Source: Actinomyces respiraculi
GTDB lineage: Bacteria > Actinomycetota > Actinomycetes > Actinomycetales > Actinomycetaceae
Assembly: GCF_014595995.2 (NCBI RefSeq)
Contig: NZ_CP063989.1
Coordinates: 372,001-436,000, forward strand
Direction of reading: 5' to 3'
Length of the DNA: 64,000 nucleotides
Part shown: piece by piece, positions 17,848 to 25,277 of the stretch
Position numbering within the stretch: the stretch's first letter is position 1
How the letters are laid out: the number at the start of each line of letters is the position of its first letter
The notes under the pieces: model-generated
The model's database searches: none
What the model was told of the DNA's origin: nothing
Seen by the model: only the letters and a program-made list of their open reading frames with translations
Program-made: the position numbers and the translations under genes

Positions 17848-18387
17848 GTGAGGATGGAGACGTTGCCGGTTGAGACGGCGGTGGAGTGGGTGACGGCGTG
17901 GACGGGTCTGTCCTGGCCGGTGTCCTGGGAGACGGCCTTTGCGATCCGCGACCGCCTGGGCTGGGTTGCTGATCCAGAGGAGGCTAGGTACTTCACGACG
18001 TTCTTGTCGAGGAATGGGGCTGATGGCGGGATGTCGACGAATGAGAGTGGGATGTTCAACGGGATCGACTTCCCGTTGGCGACGACTGTGATCAGGGGGC
18101 AGAAGGAGCCGGATACGGCGTCGGTGACGTGGGCTGCGTACGAGTCGTATGTCGAGGCCCTGGCGAGGCTGTTCGATAAGCCTCGGACGGAGGTGCGGCG
18201 TCGCGGTAGGGATGACGAGTTCCGACAGGCGAAGTGGTACCTGCCCAACAACTCGTCTTTCAGCCTCGGTGCGCGGCCGGGGATCATGGCAGTATACGTG
18301 TACTCGCCTGAGGTGACGTGGGCTGATCTTGAGGATCAGCGTCTGACTGAGGAGTACGGCGAGAACTGGGAGGACTTCATTGAGTGA
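17848..18387 (+). CDS. Putative immunity protein, tandem paralogue 2
   Basis: The GTG at 17848 (GTG AGG ATG GAG) gives 179 residues; the internal ATG two codons on is a possible start. It lies exactly 586 bases after paralogue 1, and its first and last thirds are nearly identical to it. The variable centre reads ADPEEARYFTTFLSRNG and is followed by GIDFPLATTVIRGQKEPDTA. The 46-base spacer behind it (18388-18433) is identical to the spacer in front (17802-17847), a mark of recent tandem duplication. It is probably co-transcribed with the toxin gene. Confidence 0.65.
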   Translation: MRMETLPVETAVEWVTAWTGLSWPVSWETAFAIRDRLGWVADPEEARYFTTFLSRNGADGGMSTNESGMFNGIDFPLATTVIRGQKEPDTASVTWAAYESYVEALARLFDKPRTEVRRRGRDDEFRQAKWYLPNNSSFSLGARPGIMAVYVYSPEVTWADLEDQRLTEEYGENWEDFIE

Positions 18388-18433
18388 GGGAGAAGGTGCC
18401 TGAGGCTGTTGTCTGACGGGAGGGGGTTGTCTG

Positions 18434-18979
18434 GTGAGGATGGAGACGTTGCCGGTTGAGACGGCGGTGGAGTGGGTGACGGCCTGGACTGGGCTGTCTT
18501 GGCCGGTGTCGTGGGAGACCGCGTTTGCGATCCGTGACCGTCTGGGGTGGGTGCCCTACTCGGAGGATGGCCGTTTCTTCACGACGGTGCTCACCCCTCC
18601 GGGTGCACGGCATGGTGGGTCGATGAGCCGTAGGCAGCAGGGGATGTTCAGTGGGGTGACGTTCCCGTTGGCGACTCGGGTGATCAGGGGGCAGAAGGAG
18701 CCTGATACGGCGTCGGTGACCTGGGCTGCGTACGCGTCGTATGTCGAGGCTCTGACGGGGCTGTTCGGCAAGCCTCGCACGCAGGTGCGGCAGCGTGGGA
18801 AGGATGACGAGTTTCGCGAGGCAACCTGGTACCTGCCTAACAGGGCGTCCTTCAGTCTGACCTCTCTGTCGGGAATTATGACGGTGTATATCAACTCTCC
18901 GCAGTCGACGTTGAATGATCTGGAGGACCAGCGTCTGACGGAGAAGTACGGCGAGGACTGGGAGGACTTTGTTGACTGA
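18434..18979 (+). CDS. Putative immunity protein, tandem paralogue 3
   Basis: The 181-residue third copy starts at a GTG 586 bases after paralogue 2. It keeps the shared N-terminal and C-terminal blocks but has a more divergent centre: VPYSEDGRFFTTVLTPPGAR then HGGSMSRRQQGMFSGVTF, two residues longer than the others. The C-terminal strand reads VYINSPQSTLNDLEDQRLTE rather than the SPEVTWADLEDQ of copies 1 and 2. It ends 15 bases before paralogue 4. The divergence pattern suggests different specificity from its neighbours. Confidence 0.6.
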   Translation: MRMETLPVETAVEWVTAWTGLSWPVSWETAFAIRDRLGWVPYSEDGRFFTTVLTPPGARHGGSMSRRQQGMFSGVTFPLATRVIRGQKEPDTASVTWAAYASYVEALTGLFGKPRTQVRQRGKDDEFREATWYLPNRASFSLTSLSGIMTVYINSPQSTLNDLEDQRLTEKYGEDWEDFVD

Positions 18980-18994
18980 GGAGGTGTCTGTCTG

Positions 18995-19471
18995 GTGAAG
19001 ATGGAGACGTTGCCGGTGTCCACGGCGGTGGAGTGGGTGACGGCCTGGACGGGCCTGGCCTGGCCGGTGTCGTGGGAGACGGCGTTCGCGATCCGTGACC
19101 GTCTGGGGTGGGTGCCCTACTCGGAGGACGGCCGGTTATTCGCGACTTTCCTGTCTGCCGTTGGGGCTGATGGGTGGATGGAGCCCAACCGGGACGGGTA
19201 CTTCGACGCGGTTGACTTCCCGCTGGCGACGGTCATCACCGAGGTGTTCGTGGAGCCTGATACGGCGTCGGTGACGTGGGCGGCGTACGAGTCGTATCTC
19301 GAGGCCTTGACGGGGGTGTTCGGTGCTGCGTGGACGGTGGAGCGAGACATGGGAACGGATAACGAGGACCGTCAGGCCAAGTGGTGCCTGCCCAATGGCT
19401 CGTCCCTCCGGCTGGGGGCGCGGTCAGGTAACATCGAGGTGTACGTGCGCTCACCTGATCACCTGAGGTGA
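18995..19471 (+). CDS. Putative immunity protein, tandem paralogue 4, frameshifted at its 3' end
   Basis: The GTG at 18995 opens 158 residues ending RSPDHLR, about 20 shorter than its paralogues. The cause is visible: TCACCTGA occurs twice in a row at 19451-19466. Removing one copy restores SPEVTRADKENQRLSAQERL up to a stop at 19522-19524, matching the family C-terminus. The rest is intact, with conserved METLPVSTAVEWVTAWTGLA and EPDTASVTWAAYESYLEAL. It may be a decaying copy, or switchable by loss of the duplicate. Confidence 0.6.
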   Translation: MKMETLPVSTAVEWVTAWTGLAWPVSWETAFAIRDRLGWVPYSEDGRLFATFLSAVGADGWMEPNRDGYFDAVDFPLATVITEVFVEPDTASVTWAAYESYLEALTGVFGAAWTVERDMGTDNEDRQAKWCLPNGSSLRLGARSGNIEVYVRSPDHLR

Positions 19472-19536
19472 CCCGGGCTGATAAGGAGAACCAGCGCCTG
19501 AGCGCGCAGGAACGTCTTGCCTGAGGGGGTTGTCCG

Positions 19537-19761
19537 GTGAGGATGGAGACGTTGCCGGTGGCGTCGGCGGTCGAGCAGGCGAAGACGGGCTCCGTTGCGG
19601 GGCTGACGACTCGTGACAAGCACACGCGCGACTGCTACGTCGTGGCTGCCGAGGAGCTGGGCGTGGTGAGGTTGGTGCGAGCACGGTCTTCGACGTCACG
19701 CTTGCGGACCTGTCCCCTCGGAGCCCGGGAGCTGCGCGCCAGCTTCCTGTGAGCTGAGCGG
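19537..19761 (+). pseudogene. Chimeric remnant: immunity-gene start fused to an internally deleted ddh 3' end
   Basis: The first seven codons (GTG AGG ATG GAG ACG TTG CCG) match the immunity paralogues. The reading then switches to PVASAVEQAKTGSVAGLTTR and DKHTRDCYVVAAEE, almost the same as ddh codons from about 14050. An internal deletion of roughly 300 bases follows. The last part matches the end of ddh, including ACGCTTGCGGACCTGTCCCC and the post-stop GCTGAGCGG. A 2-base loss also shifts the frame near the end. The junction falls at the shared ACG-TGCCGGT, suggesting microhomology recombination. It is very unlikely to encode a working enzyme. Confidence 0.8.
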
Positions 19762-19804
19762 CGGGCCGACGGGGTGTGACCTATCTGATAGGCGGTTCTG
19801 GCCT

Positions 19805-19838
19805 CCGCGGTCCTTCATGAGCGTGCGAGGGACCGCGG
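19805..19838. terminator. Hairpin closing the island
   Basis: CCGCGGTCC at 19805-19813 pairs perfectly with GGACCGCGG at 19830-19838 around a 16-base loop, followed by a run of G and then TTAG. It lies between the ddh remnant and the next gene and would separate the island from the downstream operon. There is no T-tract. Confidence 0.45.
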
Positions 19839-19926
19839 GGGGGGTTAGTTTTCGGTGGCGAGAGCCGTCCCCGCCCCAACGGCTCTTTCCTGACACCAGA
19901 CGTTCACTCGCCGTGGAGGAGACGCC

Positions 19927-20622
19927 ATGTCCGAATCCAGTCCTGAGACCTCGCCGGTCGTCGTGACCGTACCTGCTCCGAAGCAGAGACGGTTCCCGTG
20001 GGCCCTGTTCGTTGTGGCCGTCGTGGCGCTTGTTCTGGGCAGCGTGGTCTCCACGAGAGTGGCGTCGATGTTCCAGTGGGGCACGGACTCGGAGTCGACC
20101 AACACCCAGGTGGTGCGATCCATTGAGCTCAAGCAGGACGTCATTCTTCTGAGCCTGTCGGTCGACGCGATCGCCACCGAGGACAAGGGCTCCCACATCG
20201 GCACCTGGAAGATCCCTGGTACCGGAGAGAACGTCATTATGAGGTACGGCTCTGACGCGAAGCTGGGTCTTGACGGCTCTCAGGTCTCCATCGAGCAGAC
20301 TGGTGAGTCTGCCTACACCGTGACGGTTCCCGCTTTCCAGTTCCTCGCCTACGACAACTTCACTTTCGAGACACTGGTCGAGGACGGCGGTGTGCTGTCC
20401 GGTATCACTCCTGACATCGACAAGGAGAAGATGGCGAACAAGCTCATCAACGATGAGGTCAAGGCCCAGCACGTCTCCACCAATGTCGAGCTGCTCAAGA
20501 TGCAGTGCGAGACCTTCTACAACAACATCGTGCACGCCATCGATCCCAACATCGTCCTCACATTCGTCTACACCGACGTGCCTGCGGACGCCGCCCGAGA
20601 GGGAGCCGCACGTGAGCGGTGA
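19927..20622 (+). CDS. Membrane-anchored protein, possibly DUF4230-like
   Basis: The 231-residue protein has a short polar N terminus, one membrane anchor (about residues 24-45, PWALFVVAVVALVLGSVVS), and a long extracytoplasmic domain. VVRSIELKQDVILLSLSVDA and VTVPAFQFLAYDNFTFETL, plus a helical C-terminal part, resemble DUF4230 proteins, but the match is from memory and weak. It starts at an ATG behind GGAGGAGA. Its end overlaps the start of the EcsC-like gene by 11 bases, so the two are one operon. Function unknown. Confidence 0.6.
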   Translation: MSESSPETSPVVVTVPAPKQRRFPWALFVVAVVALVLGSVVSTRVASMFQWGTDSESTNTQVVRSIELKQDVILLSLSVDAIATEDKGSHIGTWKIPGTGENVIMRYGSDAKLGLDGSQVSIEQTGESAYTVTVPAFQFLAYDNFTFETLVEDGGVLSGITPDIDKEKMANKLINDEVKAQHVSTNVELLKMQCETFYNNIVHAIDPNIVLTFVYTDVPADAAREGAARER

Positions 20623-21634
20623 GGAGCGCAACGACAGACTCGTCGAGGCGATGAGCGGGGCCGCCCTTGAGCCCGCCTCCGTGACCAGCGAGGGCCTCGA
20701 GGGCATCGAGGCCGAGCTCGTCTCCCAGCAGGCCGACGCCGAGAAGTACACGATCGTGTTCCTCTCGAAGGTCATCCGGCTGAGAGGCGTCAAGATCGAC
20801 CGTGAGCAGTTCCTGTCCCAGGAGTTGCGCAAACTCGGGCTGAGTGACGCCCAGATCGAGCAGGCGATCGCCTCCACACCCGTCCAGGCCTGCGTCGGGC
20901 TCATCGACCTGGACGTTCTCGCGCGCAAGAGCATCGACTTCGAGACCCGCAAGTCGGCGGGCATGTCCTTCGCGACCGGCCTTCCGGGCGGATTCGCCAT
21001 GCTGGCGACCGTCCCCGCTGACGTCACCCAGTACTACGTCCATGCCTTCAGGATCTCCCAGAAGCTCGCCTTCCTCTACGGCTGGCGTGACCTGCTGGAC
21101 GACCTTGATGAGGTCGACGACGAGACCGTCGGCAAGTTCGCCGTCTTCCTCGGCGTCATGATGGGCGTCGCTGGTGCCTCCGCCTCACTGGGCAGCTTCG
21201 CACAGCAGGTGGCCCGACCCGCGCTCCAGAAGCAGATCACCAAGCAGGCGCTGGCCAAGAACGCCTGGTACCCGGTGATGAAGAGGACGCTCGCGCTCAT
21301 CGGCGTCAAGGTCACCAAGGACTCCTTCGCCAAGACCGTGACCAAGGCTGTTCCCCTCGTCGGCGGAGTGATCTCGGGCGGGATGACCCTTGTAGCGCTC
21401 AAGTCCCAGGCGCGGCGTCTGCACGAGCACCTGCGGGAGCTGCCGCCCCCGGGGGTGGACGCGGCCGACTACGGCGCAGCCCTTGCGGCGGCCGACGTTG
21501 AGGCTCCAAGTCCCGTGCGTGTGACGGCTCAGAACGCGGTTGAGGGTGCCCAGAGCGCGGCCGCTGCTGCGGCCGGACGCGCCACGGGCGCCGCCCGCAG
21601 CCTGCTGCAACGCGGCCGCGAGCGGCTCGGCTAG
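20612..21634 (+). CDS. EcsC family protein
   Basis: Beginning at the GTG at 20612, inside the previous gene, this 340-residue protein carries the EcsC pattern: PGGFAMLATVPADVTQYYVH, FRISQKLAFLYGW, and the Gly-rich PLVGGVISGGMTLVALKSQA near the C terminus. EcsC proteins associate with membranes and are named from an ABC-transporter operon; their biochemical role is unclear. An Ala-rich tail (EGAQSAAAAAAGRATGAARS) closes the protein. Overlap with the membrane-anchored gene suggests the two products act together. It converges on trpB. Confidence 0.75.
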   Translation: MSGEERNDRLVEAMSGAALEPASVTSEGLEGIEAELVSQQADAEKYTIVFLSKVIRLRGVKIDREQFLSQELRKLGLSDAQIEQAIASTPVQACVGLIDLDVLARKSIDFETRKSAGMSFATGLPGGFAMLATVPADVTQYYVHAFRISQKLAFLYGWRDLLDDLDEVDDETVGKFAVFLGVMMGVAGASASLGSFAQQVARPALQKQITKQALAKNAWYPVMKRTLALIGVKVTKDSFAKTVTKAVPLVGGVISGGMTLVALKSQARRLHEHLRELPPPGVDAADYGAALAAADVEAPSPVRVTAQNAVEGAQSAAAAAAGRATGAARSLLQRGRERLG

Positions 21635-21689
21635 GCCGTCCGGCCGGGGCGTGCGCGGCTCCACCGGGCTCGGACGCGCCCGCGCCCCC

Positions 21690-23057
21690 TCAGTGGTGTG
21701 CGACCGTGCGGCCCGCCTCACGGGCGTTGGACTCGGCCGTCATCATCCTGAGGATCTCGGAGATCTTGAGCCCACGCGTGGGCACCGCCACCGGGTCCTC
21801 GAACAGCAGGTCGCCGAGCACGTTCTGCACGTACTCCATGTCCTTGTCGCCGCGTCCCGACAGGTTGACGAGGATGTTCACCGGCTCGCCGTCGTAGCCC
21901 TCGGCCTCCAGGTCCTCCGCCATCTTCAACGCCTGCGCCAGCGCGTGCGAGGACTCCAGCGCCGGGATGATGCCCTCGTAGCGGCTGAGCATGCGGAAGG
22001 CCTGCAGGGCCTCGTTGTCGTCGATGCCCAGGTACTCCGCCCGCCCGGTCTGCATGAGCCAGGCGTGCTCGGCACCCACACCCGGGTAGTCCAGGCCCGC
22101 GGACACGGAGAAGGACTCGCCCACGTTGCCGTCGCTGGAGCGCAGCACGTAGGAGCGCGAGCCGTGCAGGATGCCGATCTCACCGCGGTTGAGCGGCGCG
22201 CCGTGACGGTGCGTGTCCAGCCCCTCACCGGCCGGCTCCACGCCGATCAGGCGCACGTCAGCGTTGCCCGGCTCGTCCTTGAGGTACTCGGCGAAAGCGC
22301 CAATCGCGTTGGAGCCGCCACCAACCGCCGCGACCACGTAGTCCGGCAGGCGGCCCGTCCGCTCAAGCATCTGCTCGCGCGTCTCACGGGAGATGACCGA
22401 CTGGAACTCCTTGACGAGTGTCGGGAAGGGGTGGGGCCCGCAGGCCGAGCCCAGCAGGTAGTGCGTCGTCGACAGGTTCTCCACCCAGTCGCCCAGCGCG
22501 ATGTCGATCGCGTTGGACATCGAGCCGCCCTCGTCATTGGTCACCGGCACGACATTCGCGCCCATCAGGCGCATACGGCGCACGTTGGGCTGCTGGCGGG
22601 CCACGTCCGTGGCTCCCATGTAGATCGTGCACTCCATGCCCATGAGCGCCGCCACCATGGCGGTCGCCGTCCCGTGCTGGCCGGCGCCCGTCTCCGCGAT
22701 GAGCCGGGTCTTGCCCAGCCGCTTGGCGAGCAGGGCCTGTGCGAGCACCTGGTTGCCCTTGTGGGCACCGCCGTGGGCCAGGTCCTCGCGCTTGAGGAAG
22801 ATGCGGGCCTTGCCGCGCCCATGCCCCTCCAGGGGAAGGTTGGCGCACTCGGTGATGGGGGTCGGGCGGCCCAGGTACTCGCGCTGGAGGCGGTCGAGCT
22901 CGGCGAGGAAGTCGGGGTCCGCAACGGCCTCGACGTAGGCCCTCTCCAGCTCGTCAAGCACGGGCAGGAGCTGGTCGGGCACGTACTGCCCGCCGAACTC
23001 GCCGAAGAAGGCGGGGATGAGGGTGTCGCGGGTCTGGATCGCGGGGGACTGGGTCAT
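21690..23057 (-). CDS. trpB: Tryptophan synthase beta chain
   Basis: The ATG at 23057 has AAGGA 7 bases upstream and gives 455 residues; an ATG 7 codons earlier lacks one. The PLP-lysine motif is LKREDLAHGGAHKGNQ, and ETGAGQHGTATA, GGGSNAIGAF and NLSGRGDKD match the enteric type of TrpB. The enzyme condenses indole with serine, normally in complex with TrpA. No trpA or other trp gene is adjacent: downstream is the convergent EcsC-like gene and upstream the DUF368 gene. A C-terminal extension of about 35 residues (VPTRGLKISEILRMM...) exceeds the usual end. It may use free indole or a distant TrpA. Confidence 0.93.
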   Translation of the reverse strand: MTQSPAIQTRDTLIPAFFGEFGGQYVPDQLLPVLDELERAYVEAVADPDFLAELDRLQREYLGRPTPITECANLPLEGHGRGKARIFLKREDLAHGGAHKGNQVLAQALLAKRLGKTRLIAETGAGQHGTATAMVAALMGMECTIYMGATDVARQQPNVRRMRLMGANVVPVTNDEGGSMSNAIDIALGDWVENLSTTHYLLGSACGPHPFPTLVKEFQSVISRETREQMLERTGRLPDYVVAAVGGGSNAIGAFAEYLKDEPGNADVRLIGVEPAGEGLDTHRHGAPLNRGEIGILHGSRSYVLRSSDGNVGESFSVSAGLDYPGVGAEHAWLMQTGRAEYLGIDDNEALQAFRMLSRYEGIIPALESSHALAQALKMAEDLEAEGYDGEPVNILVNLSGRGDKDMEYVQNVLGDLLFEDPVAVPTRGLKISEILRMMTAESNAREAGRTVAHH

Positions 23058-23251
23058 GGGTGGGTCCTTGTCGGTCATGGGGCCCGACGACGCAGGGTAC
23101 GCCGGACACGCGACCGGCCCGCGACCTCAGGTGAGGAGCGAGCCGGGTGGTCGGTGCACGGTGAGGCAGGGGCCCATCATCAGGCTCTCCACCACCGGTT
23201 CTCACACCGTGGTGATGCTAGGGGCCGCCTCGGGCGTCGGGCAAGGCGCGC

Positions 23252-24253
23252 TCAGCCGGTGGCCAGGGTCTGTGCGATCTCCTCGCGCACCTGCTGCGCC
23301 GCGCCGCGCCGGGTGACCATCTCGTCGACGACGACGAGCCCCAGCACCACGGCGAAACCCAGCAGCCCCAGGCCCATCACCGCGCCAAGCTGTGCGCCCG
23401 GCGCAAGGAGGGTGCCGCCGTCGGACTGCCACGGCCACAGCGCCCGCAGGCCACCCACCATGAGCCCGGCCAGCGCCGACAGCGTCATCGCCTCATAACG
23501 GGCCAGCAGCACCTGCAGGGCCTTGACGACGACGGCCAGCCCGACGACGGCCCCCGTCGCGAAGAGGCCGAGGTAGCCCAGGTCGAGGGTGTCGACGGCG
23601 CGCAGCGTCGGCTGGTACAGGCTGAGGGTGAGCAGCAGGAAGGAGCCAGACAGGCCCGGCAGCACCAGGGCGGAGACGGCGATGGCCGCGGCCGCGACGA
23701 TGACGAGGGGGTGCGGTGTCAGCCTCGTGGGCTCCAGCGACACGAGCAGGAAGGTGAGGACCGCTGCGACGGCGCCGACGGCGAGCAGCCGCAGCGGGCG
23801 CTGGCGGCGGGTGCGCGAGCCGAGGGGCACGGCCCCGATGGAGGCGGTGATCATGCGTACCGGCACGGCCACGGAGGCGAGCACCATGCCCAGGAAGAGG
23901 CCGCGCATGAGCGTGGGGTGGTGCTCGACGGCGTCGGCCATGGGCCCGGCAACGGTGAGGACCGCGGCCGCCATCCCGGCCATGACGGGCAGGAGCACGC
24001 GCCACTGCACCTCGGCCAGGCGGGCGCGGGCGCCGGCGGCGCGGTCCGGGCCGGTGATGAGCGCCTTGGCGGCGGAGACGAGTGAGGAGGCGGAGCCGAT
24101 GAGCTCGTGGTAGATGCCGACGACGAGGGCGACCGTGCCGCCGGAGACACCGGGGACGGTCTCGACCGTGCCGATGAGGGCGCCGCGCACGACGTTGCCC
24201 AGGATGCTGGTGTGTCGCCGTGAGGTGGGCTCGCCGGGGGCGGTGGGCGTCAT
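23252..24253 (-). CDS. DUF368 membrane protein (predicted polyprenyl-phosphate translocase, PopT-like)
   Basis: The 333-residue polytopic protein starts at the ATG at 24253 behind GAGGAGA. DUF368 hallmarks are two related loops: ETVPGVSGGTVAL near residue 34 and VLPGLSGSFLLL in the second half, an internal duplication. About nine hydrophobic segments are visible. Members of this family have been shown to recycle undecaprenyl phosphate across the membrane, so a role in cell-wall lipid-carrier recycling is likely but not demonstrated for this branch. It lies upstream of trpB on the same strand with a 194-base gap. Confidence 0.85.
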   Translation of the reverse strand: MTPTAPGEPTSRRHTSILGNVVRGALIGTVETVPGVSGGTVALVVGIYHELIGSASSLVSAAKALITGPDRAAGARARLAEVQWRVLLPVMAGMAAAVLTVAGPMADAVEHHPTLMRGLFLGMVLASVAVPVRMITASIGAVPLGSRTRRQRPLRLLAVGAVAAVLTFLLVSLEPTRLTPHPLVIVAAAAIAVSALVLPGLSGSFLLLTLSLYQPTLRAVDTLDLGYLGLFATGAVVGLAVVVKALQVLLARYEAMTLSALAGLMVGGLRALWPWQSDGGTLLAPGAQLGAVMGLGLLGFAVVLGLVVVDEMVTRRGAAQQVREEIAQTLATG

Positions 24254-24528
24254 GCGGGTCTCCTCGGGTTCGGTCGCTGTTTCTGAACGACGGTAGAGGG
24301 TGAGCCTGTGAGCGTCATGTGCCTGCGGCGTGAGAAGTGTCGCGCGTGGTCGATCGGGCCGGGGCGGGACCGCGGGCCCAGAGGGCGGGTCCGGGCTACG
24401 CCGTCGGGCCGGAGCCGGGGCCGGGGCGGGACTGTGGGTCCGGGCCGCGCCGTTGGGGCGACGACGTCGGACCCGCCCGTCTCCACCCGGGTTTGCTGCG
24501 CCCCCTGCCGACGTCGGACAGTGTCCCC

Positions 24529-25161
24529 GTGACCAGTGACGCATCCGACCACGACCCCCGTGCCCCCCACAGCATCGCCGACATCGACGCCCGCGGCGGT
24601 GCCCCAGCCGCCCGGGACGGCGTCCGCACCTCCGAGGGCCCGCGCGGCCTGCTCACGGTGCGCGCCGCCCGGCCCGAGGACGCCGCCCGCGTCGCCCGCC
24701 TGCTGTGCCTGCGCGCGGGCACGAGCGTGGACGAGGCGAGGCAGCAGGCGCCGACCATGATCGAGAACCTGCCCGCGCTCGTCATCGCCACTCTCACACC
24801 CGACGGCGTTGGAGCCGACGACGAGGACGCCGAGGCCCTGGCCGTCCCGGTCGCGCTCTCCGGCGCCTTCTTCCTGCCCGAGGGCATGTTCGACGATGAC
24901 GGCTGGATGGTCACCGGCCTGCTCATCGACCCGGACGTCAGGCGCGGCGGCATCGGGCGGGCCGTACTGGCCGAGCTCGTGCGCCAGGTCGGCGCCCTCC
25001 AGCCGGGGGCCGTGCTCCAGACCTTCGTGGACGCCACCCATCACGCGGCGCTCGCCATGCACCTGTCCGTCGGCTTCCACAGGGTCGAGGAGAGGCAGAG
25101 CTTCGCGGGGATGGAGATGCCCGACGGCGGGATGGTGCTCGCCGTCGTCTGCCCCGGCTGA
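24529..25161 (+). CDS. GNAT family N-acetyltransferase
   Basis: Taken from the GTG at 24529 (VTSDASDHD), the protein has 210 residues. The fold starts at LLTVRAARPEDAARVARLL. The acetyl-CoA loop is DVRRGGIGRAVLAELV at about 135-150, and the C-terminal strand pair includes ATHHAALAMHLSVGFHRVEE. The substrate is unknown. The first 40 residues are disordered-looking and the start is uncertain, since the frame is open further upstream. It is divergent from the DUF368 gene across a 275-base spacer with GGGCCGGGGCGGGAC repeated at 24356 and 24418. Confidence 0.75.
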   Translation: MTSDASDHDPRAPHSIADIDARGGAPAARDGVRTSEGPRGLLTVRAARPEDAARVARLLCLRAGTSVDEARQQAPTMIENLPALVIATLTPDGVGADDEDAEALAVPVALSGAFFLPEGMFDDDGWMVTGLLIDPDVRRGGIGRAVLAELVRQVGALQPGAVLQTFVDATHHAALAMHLSVGFHRVEERQSFAGMEMPDGGMVLAVVCPG

Positions 25162-25277
25162 CTCGGCTGACTCGGCTGCCCTGGCTGACTCAGCCCCCTC
25201 CCGCCGCCCCTCCCGTGACCTTGCGGGCGGAGCGGCGGGAGCGGCCGAGACCAGTGTGCCGGGTCAGGACCGGGTGG

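Noticed and set aside
23079..23200. trp leader peptide and attenuator before trpB
   Set aside because: A short ORF upstream (MMGPCLTV...) has no tryptophan codons and no alternative hairpins could be drawn.
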